The notes beneath the pieces were generated by a model that did not search any database, was not told the DNA's origin, and worked only from the letters and a program-made list of their open reading frames with translations. A stretch of 60,141 nt of DNA from Candidatus Gastranaerophilales bacterium (GTDB lineage Bacteria > Cyanobacteriota > Vampirovibrionia > Gastranaerophilales > Gastranaerophilaceae): the NCBI GenBank assembly GCA_944324855.1, contig CALUXY010000009.1:1-60141 (forward strand), written 5' to 3'. Both the position numbers and the translations under genes were made by a program. Positions 25,450-34,471 of the stretch are shown one piece after another. Every line of letters starts with the position of its first letter. Positions within the stretch are counted from its first letter, which is position 1.

Positions 25450-27284
25450 AAAATTTTTCTTGGTTTATACTTGTACCGGTATGGATATCTATATTGATTA
25501 TGGGGGCAAGATTTTTGGATTTGCCGTTTTCCAAAAGAAATATTGTCCTTTTATCAGTGTTTTCGACTCTTTTTTCTGCTATTTACTGCGGCATAGGTCT
25601 ATTCTATACTTTCAATAACTCTCCTGTAGAAATGATGTTTAATTTCTTATCAATAGGTGAATTTCATTTACAACTCGGGATTTACGTTGATATGCTTAAT
25701 ACTCTGACAGGACTTGCGGTATCTGTCATTACCTTTGTTATATATGTTTATTCGGTCTTTTATATGAATAACGAGAAAAGTTTTTCCAGATTCTATTCAC
25801 TGATGAATCTTTTTAATTCAACGATTCTGGCATTCATATTCAGTCCGAATATGTTTCAAATGCTAATATTTTGGGAAGTGGTAGGTGCAGTAAGTTATTT
25901 GTTGATTGGATTCTGGTATGATAAACCAAAAATTTCCTGTGATGCAAAAAGAGTTTTTCTTGTAAATGTAATAGGTGATATTTGTTTATTTATAGGATTT
26001 ATATCTATTTCGGCATTTGTCATTGCTGTTACCGGGGATAATTCGCTTGCCTCACTTCCGTTTTCTAATTTAAATTTAATAGTTACTTCTCTTTGGGCTG
26101 CTACATCACCGTTTTTTTATACCGCAATATCAATCCTTCTTTTGATTGCGGCACTTGTTAAATCTGCCCAATTTCCGATAAATTCCTGGTTGATAAATGC
26201 TATGAGTGCTCCGACACCTGTCAGTGCTTTGATTCATTCTTCTACTCTTGTTATGATGGGCGTTTTCTTACTCATGCGTATATTCCCGATTGCTGTATCA
26301 AATTTAATCACTGTTAAATTAATGATATCATTAGGAGTTATTACTGCCGTTATTACTTCAATTTCCGCATTGTTTCAAACAAATATAAAAAAGATTCTTG
26401 CTTATTCAACCTCCGCACAGTTAGGTTTGGTTATGATTGCTCTCGGATGTTACAACCCGGTTGCGGGAATTGTTTACTTGATATCACATGCTTTTATTAA
26501 AGCCTTATTATTCATGTGCGCAGGTATAGTTATTAAAACAGTTAATAATAAAAATATTCTTTTTATGGGCGGTTTTAGAAATAATATCCCTGCTGCGGCA
26601 ATATGTTTTATCGTCGGTGCAGTTGCATTATCCGGACTTGGATTTTCTGGATTTAGTGCAAAAAGTTTGTTATCCGTATCTTTTTGTACATCGCCTGCCC
26701 CATCACTTTTATTTGGTTTTGTCGGTATGCTGACAACGTTATATATATTCAGGCTTTATTTTATTGTATTTGAAAATAAACCTGCGTATAATGCTGAGGA
26801 AATTAATAATACAATAAATACAAAATTATATAAGCTCGCATACTTTGCAATTATATTTATGTCGCTGGTTGTAATTTTGATGACGTTTGTTCTTCCTAAA
26901 GGACATGCAAGTTTAATGTATCTGTTTAATATTCTTATGATAATTGCGGCTTATTTTCTCTATAATAATTCTTTAAGATTCAAAAAATGCCAGTTGTTAT
27001 ATAATATTGCTGCGAACGGTTTTTACATAAATAAATTCTATTACTGGGCAGAAGTCATTTTTTATAAATATTTTTCTGCTTGTTTGAATTTTATTGAAAT
27101 ATATATATTCGGAGGTATTGAGTATTTGATAAAAAATACTCTGTTATCCTTATCAAATGGATTACATAAGATACAGTTAAATAATTTTCAGATTTACATA
27201 ACATACGGCATCTGGATATTAATTTTCTTAATGTGTGTATTTATTTCAATTTATTTGTTTATTTTAAATTTATTCGGGGTATAA
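25443..27284 (+). CDS. nuoL: NADH-quinone oxidoreductase subunit L
   Basis: This 613-residue antiporter-like subunit has roughly 15 or more membrane helices. Proton-channel motifs include FWEVVGAVSYLLIGFWY (conserved Glu), LVKSAQFPINSWLINAMSAPTPVSALIHSST (conserved Lys and His) and the second-half helices. The C-terminal region after about residue 470 holds the lateral helix and last membrane segment and is poorly conserved. It overlaps nuoK by 7 nt. Confidence 0.95.
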   Translation: MLENFSWFILVPVWISILIMGARFLDLPFSKRNIVLLSVFSTLFSAIYCGIGLFYTFNNSPVEMMFNFLSIGEFHLQLGIYVDMLNTLTGLAVSVITFVIYVYSVFYMNNEKSFSRFYSLMNLFNSTILAFIFSPNMFQMLIFWEVVGAVSYLLIGFWYDKPKISCDAKRVFLVNVIGDICLFIGFISISAFVIAVTGDNSLASLPFSNLNLIVTSLWAATSPFFYTAISILLLIAALVKSAQFPINSWLINAMSAPTPVSALIHSSTLVMMGVFLLMRIFPIAVSNLITVKLMISLGVITAVITSISALFQTNIKKILAYSTSAQLGLVMIALGCYNPVAGIVYLISHAFIKALLFMCAGIVIKTVNNKNILFMGGFRNNIPAAAICFIVGAVALSGLGFSGFSAKSLLSVSFCTSPAPSLLFGFVGMLTTLYIFRLYFIVFENKPAYNAEEINNTINTKLYKLAYFAIIFMSLVVILMTFVLPKGHASLMYLFNILMIIAAYFLYNNSLRFKKCQLLYNIAANGFYINKFYYWAEVIFYKYFSACLNFIEIYIFGGIEYLIKNTLLSLSNGLHKIQLNNFQIYITYGIWILIFLMCVFISIYLFILNLFGV

Positions 27285-27287
27285 ATT

Positions 27288-28793
27288 ATGGCAGAAATAT
27301 CACTTTTAATATTTATATTCTTACCTGTGATTGCGGGAATAACAATATTAACCCCGTTATTTTCAGATAATCAAATATATATCAGACGGTTTTCCGTATA
27401 CTTTGCCATTTTACATCTGCTTTTCTCTTTGATGTTTTTTATTTTTGGTTCAAACATTGATATGCAAAATACGGATTGTATTTCCTGTGTATTTGCTCCG
27501 GATTTTAAAGCTGCATTACCATTTGTTAATAATAATGTTTTAAATCAGATTGGAATACATATTTCTTTTGGAATAGACAGGCTTTCTGGTTTGATGATGA
27601 TATTAACTGCACTTATAACAACACTTACTGTTATTGCCTCAAAACTCTATGTAAAAAAACACTTTAAATACTTTTATTCGCTGGTTTTCTTTTTAGAAAC
27701 AATTCTTCTTGGTATTTTTACAACAACAGATATGTTTGTATTCTTTGCTCTATGGGAGCTGGAATTAATCCCGATGTATCTTTTGATAAGTATATGGGGC
27801 AATCATAATTCAAAAAAATCGGCTTTGAAGTTTGTTTTGTATACTTTTGGCGGCAGTTTATTTTTGTTATTGGGAATACTATTGATTTATTTTACAAATT
27901 TTGCTGTTTCAGGTGTTTTGACTGCCGATATAACACATATCAGTATGAATAGAGTAAATCTTTTATTACAGCTTGTTATATCTGTATTTTTGATAGTAGG
28001 ATTTGGGGTAAAAGTTCCGATATTTCCGCTCCATAAATGGCTTGCCGATACACATACAAATGCAGCGACTCCTGTTAGTATGCTGCTTGCGGCATTACTC
28101 TTAAAACTCGGGATATACGGTATTATACGGTTCAATTTTGGGCTTTTGACTTTAGGTTTTACCGTTCTTGCACCGATTCTCGGATTACTTGCAATTGTTA
28201 ATGTTATATACGGAGCTGCGTTAGCGTATTATCAAAAAGATATAAAACGGCTTGTTGCATATTCAAGCATTTCGCAAATGGGGCTTGTTTTATTAGGGGT
28301 GTCATCTTTAACAAATATCGGGTATTCAGGAGCTGTATATCATATAATATCACACGCACTCACTGCTGCAGGTTTATTTTTTATTGTCGGGATTATAAAA
28401 TTAAGATTTAGAACCGGAAACATAAATCGTTTATCAGGGGTTGCATCTATTGCACCAAGATTGTACGGCTTTTCAATGGTAATAATACTTGCAGCTGCCG
28501 GAATTCCGTTTCTATCAGGGTTTATCGGAGAATTCTTATCTATATACGGAGCTGTTGTTTCATCACTTGTAAGTTTTAAATTATATGCGGTTATTGGAGT
28601 ATTCATATTAATTTTATCCGCATTATATCTGATGAAATTAGTCCATGAAGTATTCTTCGGATTACTTCCCGAAAGGTTTAAAAATGTACAGGACATTGCC
28701 GTTCATGAATTTATCGTTCTTGGAGCTTTGTCTTTTATAATTATTCTTCTCGGATGTTTCCCGTTTGTTATTATAGATTTCTTAAATGTATAA
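27288..28793 (+). CDS. nuoM: NADH-quinone oxidoreductase subunit M
   Basis: This 501-residue antiporter-like subunit of about 14 helices has FALWELELIPMYLLI with the key glutamate, KVPIFPLHKWLADTHTNAATPVS with the broken-helix lysine, and AYSSISQMG. It is proton pumping by family. It starts 4 nt after the nuoL stop. Confidence 0.95.
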   Translation: MAEISLLIFIFLPVIAGITILTPLFSDNQIYIRRFSVYFAILHLLFSLMFFIFGSNIDMQNTDCISCVFAPDFKAALPFVNNNVLNQIGIHISFGIDRLSGLMMILTALITTLTVIASKLYVKKHFKYFYSLVFFLETILLGIFTTTDMFVFFALWELELIPMYLLISIWGNHNSKKSALKFVLYTFGGSLFLLLGILLIYFTNFAVSGVLTADITHISMNRVNLLLQLVISVFLIVGFGVKVPIFPLHKWLADTHTNAATPVSMLLAALLLKLGIYGIIRFNFGLLTLGFTVLAPILGLLAIVNVIYGAALAYYQKDIKRLVAYSSISQMGLVLLGVSSLTNIGYSGAVYHIISHALTAAGLFFIVGIIKLRFRTGNINRLSGVASIAPRLYGFSMVIILAAAGIPFLSGFIGEFLSIYGAVVSSLVSFKLYAVIGVFILILSALYLMKLVHEVFFGLLPERFKNVQDIAVHEFIVLGALSFIIILLGCFPFVIIDFLNV

Positions 28794-28802
28794 GAGGTTT
28801 TT

Positions 28803-30194
28803 ATGTTTAGTTTTAATAATATTATTCATTATCTTTCAGAAATTCTTATCGCTTTAACAATCTTTCTTCAGATTATCTGTTCTTTATTCAATTTAAAAAA
28901 AATCAGTAATTATTTAACAGCTGCAGGGTTAGGTTTATCTCTTTATTTTCTTATTGCAGCACAGGTTTGGCCGTCAGAATTGTATTCTTTTCTGTTTAAA
29001 ATTATGATACTGATTTCTTCTCTATTAATCCTATTTCTTAATACCAGACGTGTTTTTATAAAATATACTATTCATTTTAATATTTTATACTTGTTTTCGA
29101 TACTCTTTTTATTAATGATAGCGGATTCTACAAATTACCTTTCTTTGTATTTGAATATTGAATTATTTTCTCTTGCTGTATACTTTTTATTCTCTATGGA
29201 TAAAAGGGATGTTACGATAGCAGAATCTTATAAATACCTTGTTTTAACCGTTACAGCATCGGCATTTATGCTTGCAGGAGCTGCTTTTTTGTATGGTTTA
29301 ACAGGCAGTTTTTATTTCCAAAGAATTTCAGACTATATAAAAACATCATCAAATTATTCATTCTCAACTTACGTTATCCCGTTCTTTTTTATAATAACCG
29401 GATTAGGTTTTAAGTTAGGCGTATTCCCTTTAGGTAACTGGCTTATTGATATATACAAAAATGTTGATACAAAAATTGCGGCATTTATATCAGTTGCACC
29501 CAAACTTGCAATATTTTCTGCACTTGTTAAAATTCTGGGTTCAATTATTACATTTGAATCTTCGTTTATAATAATTTTGTTTGCTTTGTTCACCGGAATT
29601 TACGGTGTCATATACGGAATTCGTTCAAATAATCTCAAAGAAATAATGGCGGCAAGTTCGTATATAAACATCTCGTATTTACTTATTGCTCTGGGGTTGT
29701 ATACAAAATTATCTCTGGCAACAATGTTATTTTATTGGGCTGTTTATGTGTTAATGAATATAGGAGCGTTTGCAGGGATTATTTCTCTTGAACATTCAAA
29801 CCAGTATTCCCAAAATGCGGATTTTAGAGGCTATTTTTATAAAAATCCTTTGTTTGGTTTATGCTTCGGTATCTGTATAATAGGGCTTCTTGGGTTTCCG
29901 CTTACCTCCGGATTTATTGCAAAAATATATCTTATATCAGGTATTTTAAATTCTGGAGTTATTATTCTGCCTGTAATTCTTATTATGATTGCTTTGATGA
30001 TTGTTTCGGTTTGTATTTATTTAAACGTTATAAAAAAAATGTTTGAAGAAATTCCATATAAAGAGATGAACGTAATAAAAACAAAAAGTACAAATGCATT
30101 TGTATTATACATCTGTACTTTTATGACTCTATTTTTAGGTATTCTGCCGGCTTGGCTTATAAAAATGTGCGAATATATCTCGATTTACATTTAA
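28803..30194 (+). CDS. nuoN: NADH-quinone oxidoreductase subunit N
   Basis: This is a 463-residue antiporter-like subunit with about 14 helices. It shows YLNIELFSLAVYFL, GLGFKLGVFPLGNWLIDIYK and a GFPLTSGFIAK loop near residue 365, all NuoN-like. Compared with NuoM the first helices diverge, as usual. It is the last gene of the cluster; its stop overlaps that of the convergent flavodiiron gene by 4 nt. Confidence 0.94.
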   Translation: MFSFNNIIHYLSEILIALTIFLQIICSLFNLKKISNYLTAAGLGLSLYFLIAAQVWPSELYSFLFKIMILISSLLILFLNTRRVFIKYTIHFNILYLFSILFLLMIADSTNYLSLYLNIELFSLAVYFLFSMDKRDVTIAESYKYLVLTVTASAFMLAGAAFLYGLTGSFYFQRISDYIKTSSNYSFSTYVIPFFFIITGLGFKLGVFPLGNWLIDIYKNVDTKIAAFISVAPKLAIFSALVKILGSIITFESSFIIILFALFTGIYGVIYGIRSNNLKEIMAASSYINISYLLIALGLYTKLSLATMLFYWAVYVLMNIGAFAGIISLEHSNQYSQNADFRGYFYKNPLFGLCFGICIIGLLGFPLTSGFIAKIYLISGILNSGVIILPVILIMIALMIVSVCIYLNVIKKMFEEIPYKEMNVIKTKSTNAFVLYICTFMTLFLGILPAWLIKMCEYISIYI

Positions 30195-31375
30195 ACCAGG
30201 CCTAAAGCTTTATGTTTGTCGTAAATGGAATTTACCATATTATCAAGCTTTTTGTAGTCGCCTTCAGTAAGTTTGCCTTTAATCTGAATTGGTTCTATTA
30301 TATCAAGTTTAAGTTTTGAAAGGCATTCTGCAAGAGGTTCAAATAGTTTGCCTGCCCATCCGTAAGAACCTACAAAAGATGCGATTCTTAATTTTGGTCT
30401 TAGAACACCTGCTAAATATGCAATATTAACAGATGCCGGATGCGGACCTGCAAGAACCATTGACGTACCTAATATCATTGTGGTTGCATCAACAAGTCCC
30501 ATTGCCAAATCGCCTAAATCGCCTCTTACAATATCATATTTCAAAGTTTTGATATGTTTTTCTCCCAATTTTTCTGACAGGTAGTCAATCATTTCCTTTG
30601 TTGAACCGTACATTGAAACATAAGGAAGAAGTACCAAATTCTTTCCTTCATCCTTTGTCCAATCTGCATACAAGTCCAAAATATCAGAAGGGTTGTTGTA
30701 AATAGGACCGTGGCTTGGACATATTATATCAACCCCCATTTCTTGAATAAGTTTTGTGTATTTTTTGCAGAGCATTCTAAACGGCATCATAATTTCCGCA
30801 TAGTATCTTTTTGCACTGTGTGTCAATTCTTCTGACGGTTTTGCAAATACATCATCAAATACATAATGCGCCCCGAGAAAATCACAGGTAAATATAATGT
30901 TGTCTTCAATAATGTGTGTAAACATTGTATCCGGCCAGTGAACATTCGGTGCAAAGATGAATTGGAGTGTTTTGTCTCCGAGTGATAACTGTTCTCCGTC
31001 ATTTATAATTTTAATTTTTTCATCAGGAACAAATAACATCTCTCTTAAGTTGTCGGCACATTTTGAATTTGTTACAACAATTGCATCAGGATATTTTTCC
31101 AATAATGCAGGAATAGAGCCTGAATGGTCTTGTTCTCCGTGATTTTCTATAATATAGTCTACTTTTTCAATCCCGTTTTCATCAAGGTTTTTAAGATATT
31201 CTTCTGTTTTTGGCGGATACATTGTATCAATAATTGCAACTTTTTCAGAACCTTTTACAAGGTATGAGTTATAACTTGTTCCGTGTTCTAAAGGTATTAA
31301 TTCATCAAAAATTACTCTGTTTTCATCGTTTAATCCGCAATAAAAAACATTATTTTTTATCTCTTGAAATTTCAT
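30191..31375 (-). CDS. flavodiiron protein (O2/NO reductase)
   Basis: This 394-residue soluble protein has an N-terminal metallo-beta-lactamase-like domain with a complete diiron site: H79-x-E81-x-D83-H84 (NHGEQDH), H146, D165 and H222. A C-terminal flavodoxin domain follows from about 247 (PYVSMYGSTKEM binds FMN phosphate). It reduces O2 to water or NO to N2O using rubredoxin, flavodoxin or a related donor. No fused rubredoxin or flavin reductase domain is present. A TGC-extended TAAAAT (31400-31405) and AAGGAGAGGA give it its own promoter. It is convergent with nuoN, so linked by theme rather than operon. Confidence 0.95.
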   Translation of the reverse strand: MKFQEIKNNVFYCGLNDENRVIFDELIPLEHGTSYNSYLVKGSEKVAIIDTMYPPKTEEYLKNLDENGIEKVDYIIENHGEQDHSGSIPALLEKYPDAIVVTNSKCADNLREMLFVPDEKIKIINDGEQLSLGDKTLQFIFAPNVHWPDTMFTHIIEDNIIFTCDFLGAHYVFDDVFAKPSEELTHSAKRYYAEIMMPFRMLCKKYTKLIQEMGVDIICPSHGPIYNNPSDILDLYADWTKDEGKNLVLLPYVSMYGSTKEMIDYLSEKLGEKHIKTLKYDIVRGDLGDLAMGLVDATTMILGTSMVLAGPHPASVNIAYLAGVLRPKLRIASFVGSYGWAGKLFEPLAECLSKLKLDIIEPIQIKGKLTEGDYKKLDNMVNSIYDKHKALGLV

Positions 31376-31459
31376 AATATCCTCTCCTTTTTTAATCTGA
31401 TTTTAGCATGAAAATAGCAAAAAAATATATTTATATGTTTTATATAAACAGGTAGTGTT

Positions 31460-32200
31460 ATGGTTAACAGCGTAGATAATTTTCTAATATTTAATAATAG
31501 TAAATACTTTATGAATAATAAAGTCCGAACTGCAGAAATCAATTCGCCGCAAAAACTCACTAAAAACCAAAAACTCGGGATAGAATTAACTACTGCAGCA
31601 GGTGTAATTGCAAGCTTAGCTGTTCTGGCGAAAACCGCTAAAACACCATATTCACTTAAATTATCTAAAATTATTTCAACACCGTTTAAAGATTCGTTTT
31701 TAGGTAAAGTAAACTATAATGTAAAAAATGTCTTGGCTGTCGGTGCCGGTTCTTGTATTGGTGGATTAACTGGAGGTCTTATTTTTGATAAAAACAAAAA
31801 TAACCGTCAGGCAAAAGTAAGAGAAGCCCTTGTTCAATATACAAATATTGCACTCCCAATTGCTACAGTACATTACGCATCAAAACTCGGAGAGCTTGCA
31901 GCAAAAAAACTGCCTAAACTCGCTAAACCGGTAGGAATTGCCGCTCCACTTGTCGGACTTGCCGCAGGAATTGTTGCCGGTAATAAACTAGCAAACAAAT
32001 TAAATCAAATAATTTTCCACAAAAAAGATAATCGTCCTGTAGAACTTACAGATATGTCTGCTCACCTTGATGATATATGTATGACATCTCAATATATTGT
32101 AAAAGATAATATCTTAACAAAATGTGCTTCGCGCTTTATCCCTATTGCACTACTGGTTCCAGGGTGTGAAATAGGTAAAAAACAAGAAAAGTTATCTTAA
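31460..32200 (+). CDS. orphan protein with glycine-rich hydrophobic helices
   Basis: This is a 246-residue protein of no family I recognise. Three hydrophobic Gly/Ala-rich segments (about 45-60, 90-110 with VGAGSCIGGLTGG, and 155-180 with PLVGLAAGIVAG) suggest a membrane-associated hairpin protein. The N-terminal MVNSVDN resembles MVNINPL of the orphan at 45082-46059. The ribosome binding site is weak (AGGT). It sits alone between a convergent-strand gene and dapL. Confidence 0.6.
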   Translation: MVNSVDNFLIFNNSKYFMNNKVRTAEINSPQKLTKNQKLGIELTTAAGVIASLAVLAKTAKTPYSLKLSKIISTPFKDSFLGKVNYNVKNVLAVGAGSCIGGLTGGLIFDKNKNNRQAKVREALVQYTNIALPIATVHYASKLGELAAKKLPKLAKPVGIAAPLVGLAAGIVAGNKLANKLNQIIFHKKDNRPVELTDMSAHLDDICMTSQYIVKDNILTKCASRFIPIALLVPGCEIGKKQEKLS

Positions 32201-32203
32201 TTA

Positions 32204-32232
32204 TTGCAACCGGATTTTGCTTGTACTAAAAT
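32204..32232 (+). promoter_or_regulatory. promoter of the dapL-like gene
   Basis: -35 TTGCAA (32204-32209), 17-bp spacer, -10 TAAAAT (32227-32232). Both boxes and the spacing match the toxin-antitoxin promoter. The leader is about 38 nt with AAGGGGAAG before the ATG. Confidence 0.6.
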
Positions 32233-32276
32233 TGGTAACTAGAGCACTTTAAATAGATAAAAGGGGAAGTTAACGA

Positions 32277-33512
32277 ATGAGAGAATTATTTAACGATTAT
32301 GTAAAGTCGATTACTACTTATATAATGTTTCAAATAAAAGCAAAAGCAAATGAACTTAGACCGGAATTAGAAAAGAAAAACCGCGCGCCTATATTCTTAT
32401 CCATGGGTGCACCAACTGAAAATCCGCCTAAATATATGTTTGATGTATTTAAAGCGGAAATGGATAAACAGGGTGTTCATACCTATTCGACTCCAAAAGG
32501 TGAAAAGTTCTTTTTAGAAGCGATTGCGCAAAAAATGAAGGATAGATTCGGGGTTAATCTGGATCCTAAAACAGAAATATGTTCTCTTATTGGTTCAAAA
32601 GAAGGACTTGCAAACTTTATAAGAATAATTATCAATCCGACAACAAATGTTGATGAACAGGATGTCGTATTTGTTCCGGATCCGGGATATGCTTCTTACG
32701 GACAAATGATAACAATTGCAGGCGGTAAGTCTTATTCGGTACCTCTAACGCCTGAAAATAATTTTATGCCGAATTTGAATGAAGTCTGGGATGATTATAT
32801 AAAAGAAGGCGGAAAACCTGAAAAGGTTAAAGCATTAATTATAAATTATCCGAATAATCCTTTAGGAGCAACTGCAACAAGAGAATATTACAGACACTGT
32901 ATTGATTTTTGCAAACGTCATAATATATTATTGATGTCTGATGCTGCTTATGCTGATTTATATTTTGATGAATCTGACAAACCTTTCAGTATTTTAGAAT
33001 TTGAAGATGCAAAAGATGTTGCGGTAGAATTCTTTAGTTTCTCAAAACCGTATGCCATGACCGGTATGCGTGCAGGATGGATTTGCGGAAATAAAGAAGC
33101 TGTAGGACTACTTGCGGTTTTAAAATCAACAATCGACAACGGTTTATATAAACCGTTACAAACTGCCTGTGCAGCTATTTTAAATTCTAAAGAAGGTGAT
33201 GAGTATACAAAACAGGCAAACATTAATCTTAAAAAGAAACAGGATATATTTGTTCAAGGTATGAAAGAACTTGGCTGGCCGGAATTTAATGTCCCGAATG
33301 CAACGTTCTATCTCTGGATGCCGATACCGCCAAGATATAAATCATCACAAGAATTTACAGATGATTTACTCGTAAATTCAGGTATTGTTGCCGTCCCGGG
33401 ACATGCTTACGGCAAATACGGAGAAGGATTTTTCAGAGTATCTATCGTATGTTCAGAAGAACAAATCAGGGAATGTATTGATAGAATGAAACAAGACGGT
33501 TTCTATTATTAG
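32277..33512 (+). CDS. dapL: class I aminotransferase, probably LL-diaminopimelate aminotransferase
   Basis: This 411-residue PLP enzyme of fold type I has LIGSKEGLANF (phosphate cup), PDPGYASYG, NYPNNPLGA (190-198), D222 (SDAAY) and the Schiff-base K257 in SFSKPYAMTGMRAGW. DapL makes LL-DAP directly from tetrahydrodipicolinate. Cyanobacteria and relatives use it, and MurE here has the meso-DAP motif. IGSKEG and PDPGY fit DapL, though a general aspartate-type aminotransferase cannot be excluded. Confidence 0.75.
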   Translation: MRELFNDYVKSITTYIMFQIKAKANELRPELEKKNRAPIFLSMGAPTENPPKYMFDVFKAEMDKQGVHTYSTPKGEKFFLEAIAQKMKDRFGVNLDPKTEICSLIGSKEGLANFIRIIINPTTNVDEQDVVFVPDPGYASYGQMITIAGGKSYSVPLTPENNFMPNLNEVWDDYIKEGGKPEKVKALIINYPNNPLGATATREYYRHCIDFCKRHNILLMSDAAYADLYFDESDKPFSILEFEDAKDVAVEFFSFSKPYAMTGMRAGWICGNKEAVGLLAVLKSTIDNGLYKPLQTACAAILNSKEGDEYTKQANINLKKKQDIFVQGMKELGWPEFNVPNATFYLWMPIPPRYKSSQEFTDDLLVNSGIVAVPGHAYGKYGEGFFRVSIVCSEEQIRECIDRMKQDGFYY

Positions 33513-33520
33513 TGGGAATA

Positions 33521-33553
33521 TTGCAGCTAAGCAGCTTAGTTTCTTAGCTGCAA
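33521..33553 (+). repeat. 11-bp-stem hairpin built from GCAGCT units
   Basis: TTGCAGCTAAG (33521-33531) and CTTAGCTGCAA (33543-33553) form a perfect stem around an 11-nt loop that itself contains CAGCTTAG. It sits between the convergent dapL and ldcA genes. No T-run follows on either strand. Related GCAGCT units recur at 59903-59930. Both a terminator-like function and a dispersed repeat are possible. Confidence 0.6.
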
Positions 33554-33560
33554 AAACTTC

Positions 33561-34442
33561 TTATATTGTTAGTTTATTGTTATCTAATACACAATTCTTT
33601 CCATAAGGAATAGTGGCTTTGGTCTCTTCGTGTGATATCAAAAATCCGGAAGCACAAGGAATTCCTAATTCTTCTGCGCTTTGAGTAAATAAATAGTCTA
33701 ATTGTTCAGGATATTCAATATCAAGGAATTTGCCGAAAACCAGCCCTTTTGCATGCTTGCGGAATTTATCCATATTCATTAATTGTGTCAGCATTTTGTC
33801 TATTTTATAAACAGGTTCTCCCAAATCCTCTGCAAAGAAAATAAAATCTTCATCAGGTATAAAATCAATCCCGCACATTGATACTAACGAGGCAAGATTC
33901 CCGCCCCAGATTATACCTTTTGAACAGCCTGCTTTATGGATTTTTTCAGCCTTAAATTCTTGTTTTTGGTGTGTAAGTGCTTTGAAAAAACTATCCATTG
34001 TATAACTGTCACGAGTTTTTGCGCTGAAATCGCCCTTTACCATAGGTGCAGAATAAGTGATAAGGTTCGCTTTTTTTAAAAACATTGCGGAAAGGATTGT
34101 AATATCTGAGTATCCGCAAAAGTTTTTTGGATTGCTTTTTATTAAATCATAGTCAATCTTGTTTATGAGCCTTAAAGCTCCGTATCCGCCTCTTGCACAA
34201 ATTATTGTGTCAATATTTTTATCGGCAAAAGCTTTATGCAGGTCTTCTAACCTTTCAGTATCAGAGGCGGACAAATACCTGTCCTGTCCGAATATGTGTT
34301 CTGATAAAACTACATTGTAGCCTTCGCTCTCTAAAAATTCTTTTCCTCTTATAATCGCCTCTTTATCAAGAATAGGACCTGATGGGGCAATTATTGCAAT
34401 TGTGTCACCTTTTGTTAACGGTTTTGGTAATATGTAGCTCAT
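33561..34442 (-). CDS. ldcA: LD-carboxypeptidase (peptidase S66)
   Basis: This 293-residue enzyme removes the terminal D-Ala from peptidoglycan tetrapeptides during recycling. The Ser-Glu-His triad is visible: S112 in GYSD, E205 in FAEDLGEPVYKID, and H271 in SHEETKATIP. ARGGYGALRL (83-92) is the family's substrate loop. There is no signal peptide, so it is cytosolic. AAAGGAG stands upstream. Its promoter overlaps that of the divergent dnaX. It is a natural partner of the wall genes in this window. Confidence 0.9.
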   Translation of the reverse strand: MSYILPKPLTKGDTIAIIAPSGPILDKEAIIRGKEFLESEGYNVVLSEHIFGQDRYLSASDTERLEDLHKAFADKNIDTIICARGGYGALRLINKIDYDLIKSNPKNFCGYSDITILSAMFLKKANLITYSAPMVKGDFSAKTRDSYTMDSFFKALTHQKQEFKAEKIHKAGCSKGIIWGGNLASLVSMCGIDFIPDEDFIFFAEDLGEPVYKIDKMLTQLMNMDKFRKHAKGLVFGKFLDIEYPEQLDYLFTQSAEELGIPCASGFLISHEETKATIPYGKNCVLDNNKLTI

Positions 34443-34457
34443 AACATCTCCTTTTGT

Positions 34458-34469
34458 GATACAATTATA
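34458..34469. promoter_or_regulatory. overlapping divergent -10 boxes of ldcA and dnaX
   Basis: On the plus strand a TGA-extended TACAAT (34460-34465) ends 6 nt before the dnaX ATG. On the minus strand TATAAT occupies 34464-34469 for ldcA, leaving a 21-nt leader with AAAGGAG. The two hexamers overlap by 2 bp, so polymerase can serve only one gene at a time. Confidence 0.55.
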
Positions 34470-34471
34470 GC

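Noticed and set aside
33521..33553. Intrinsic terminator between dapL and ldcA
   Set aside because: The stem is strong but no T-run follows on either strand; recorded as a repeat.
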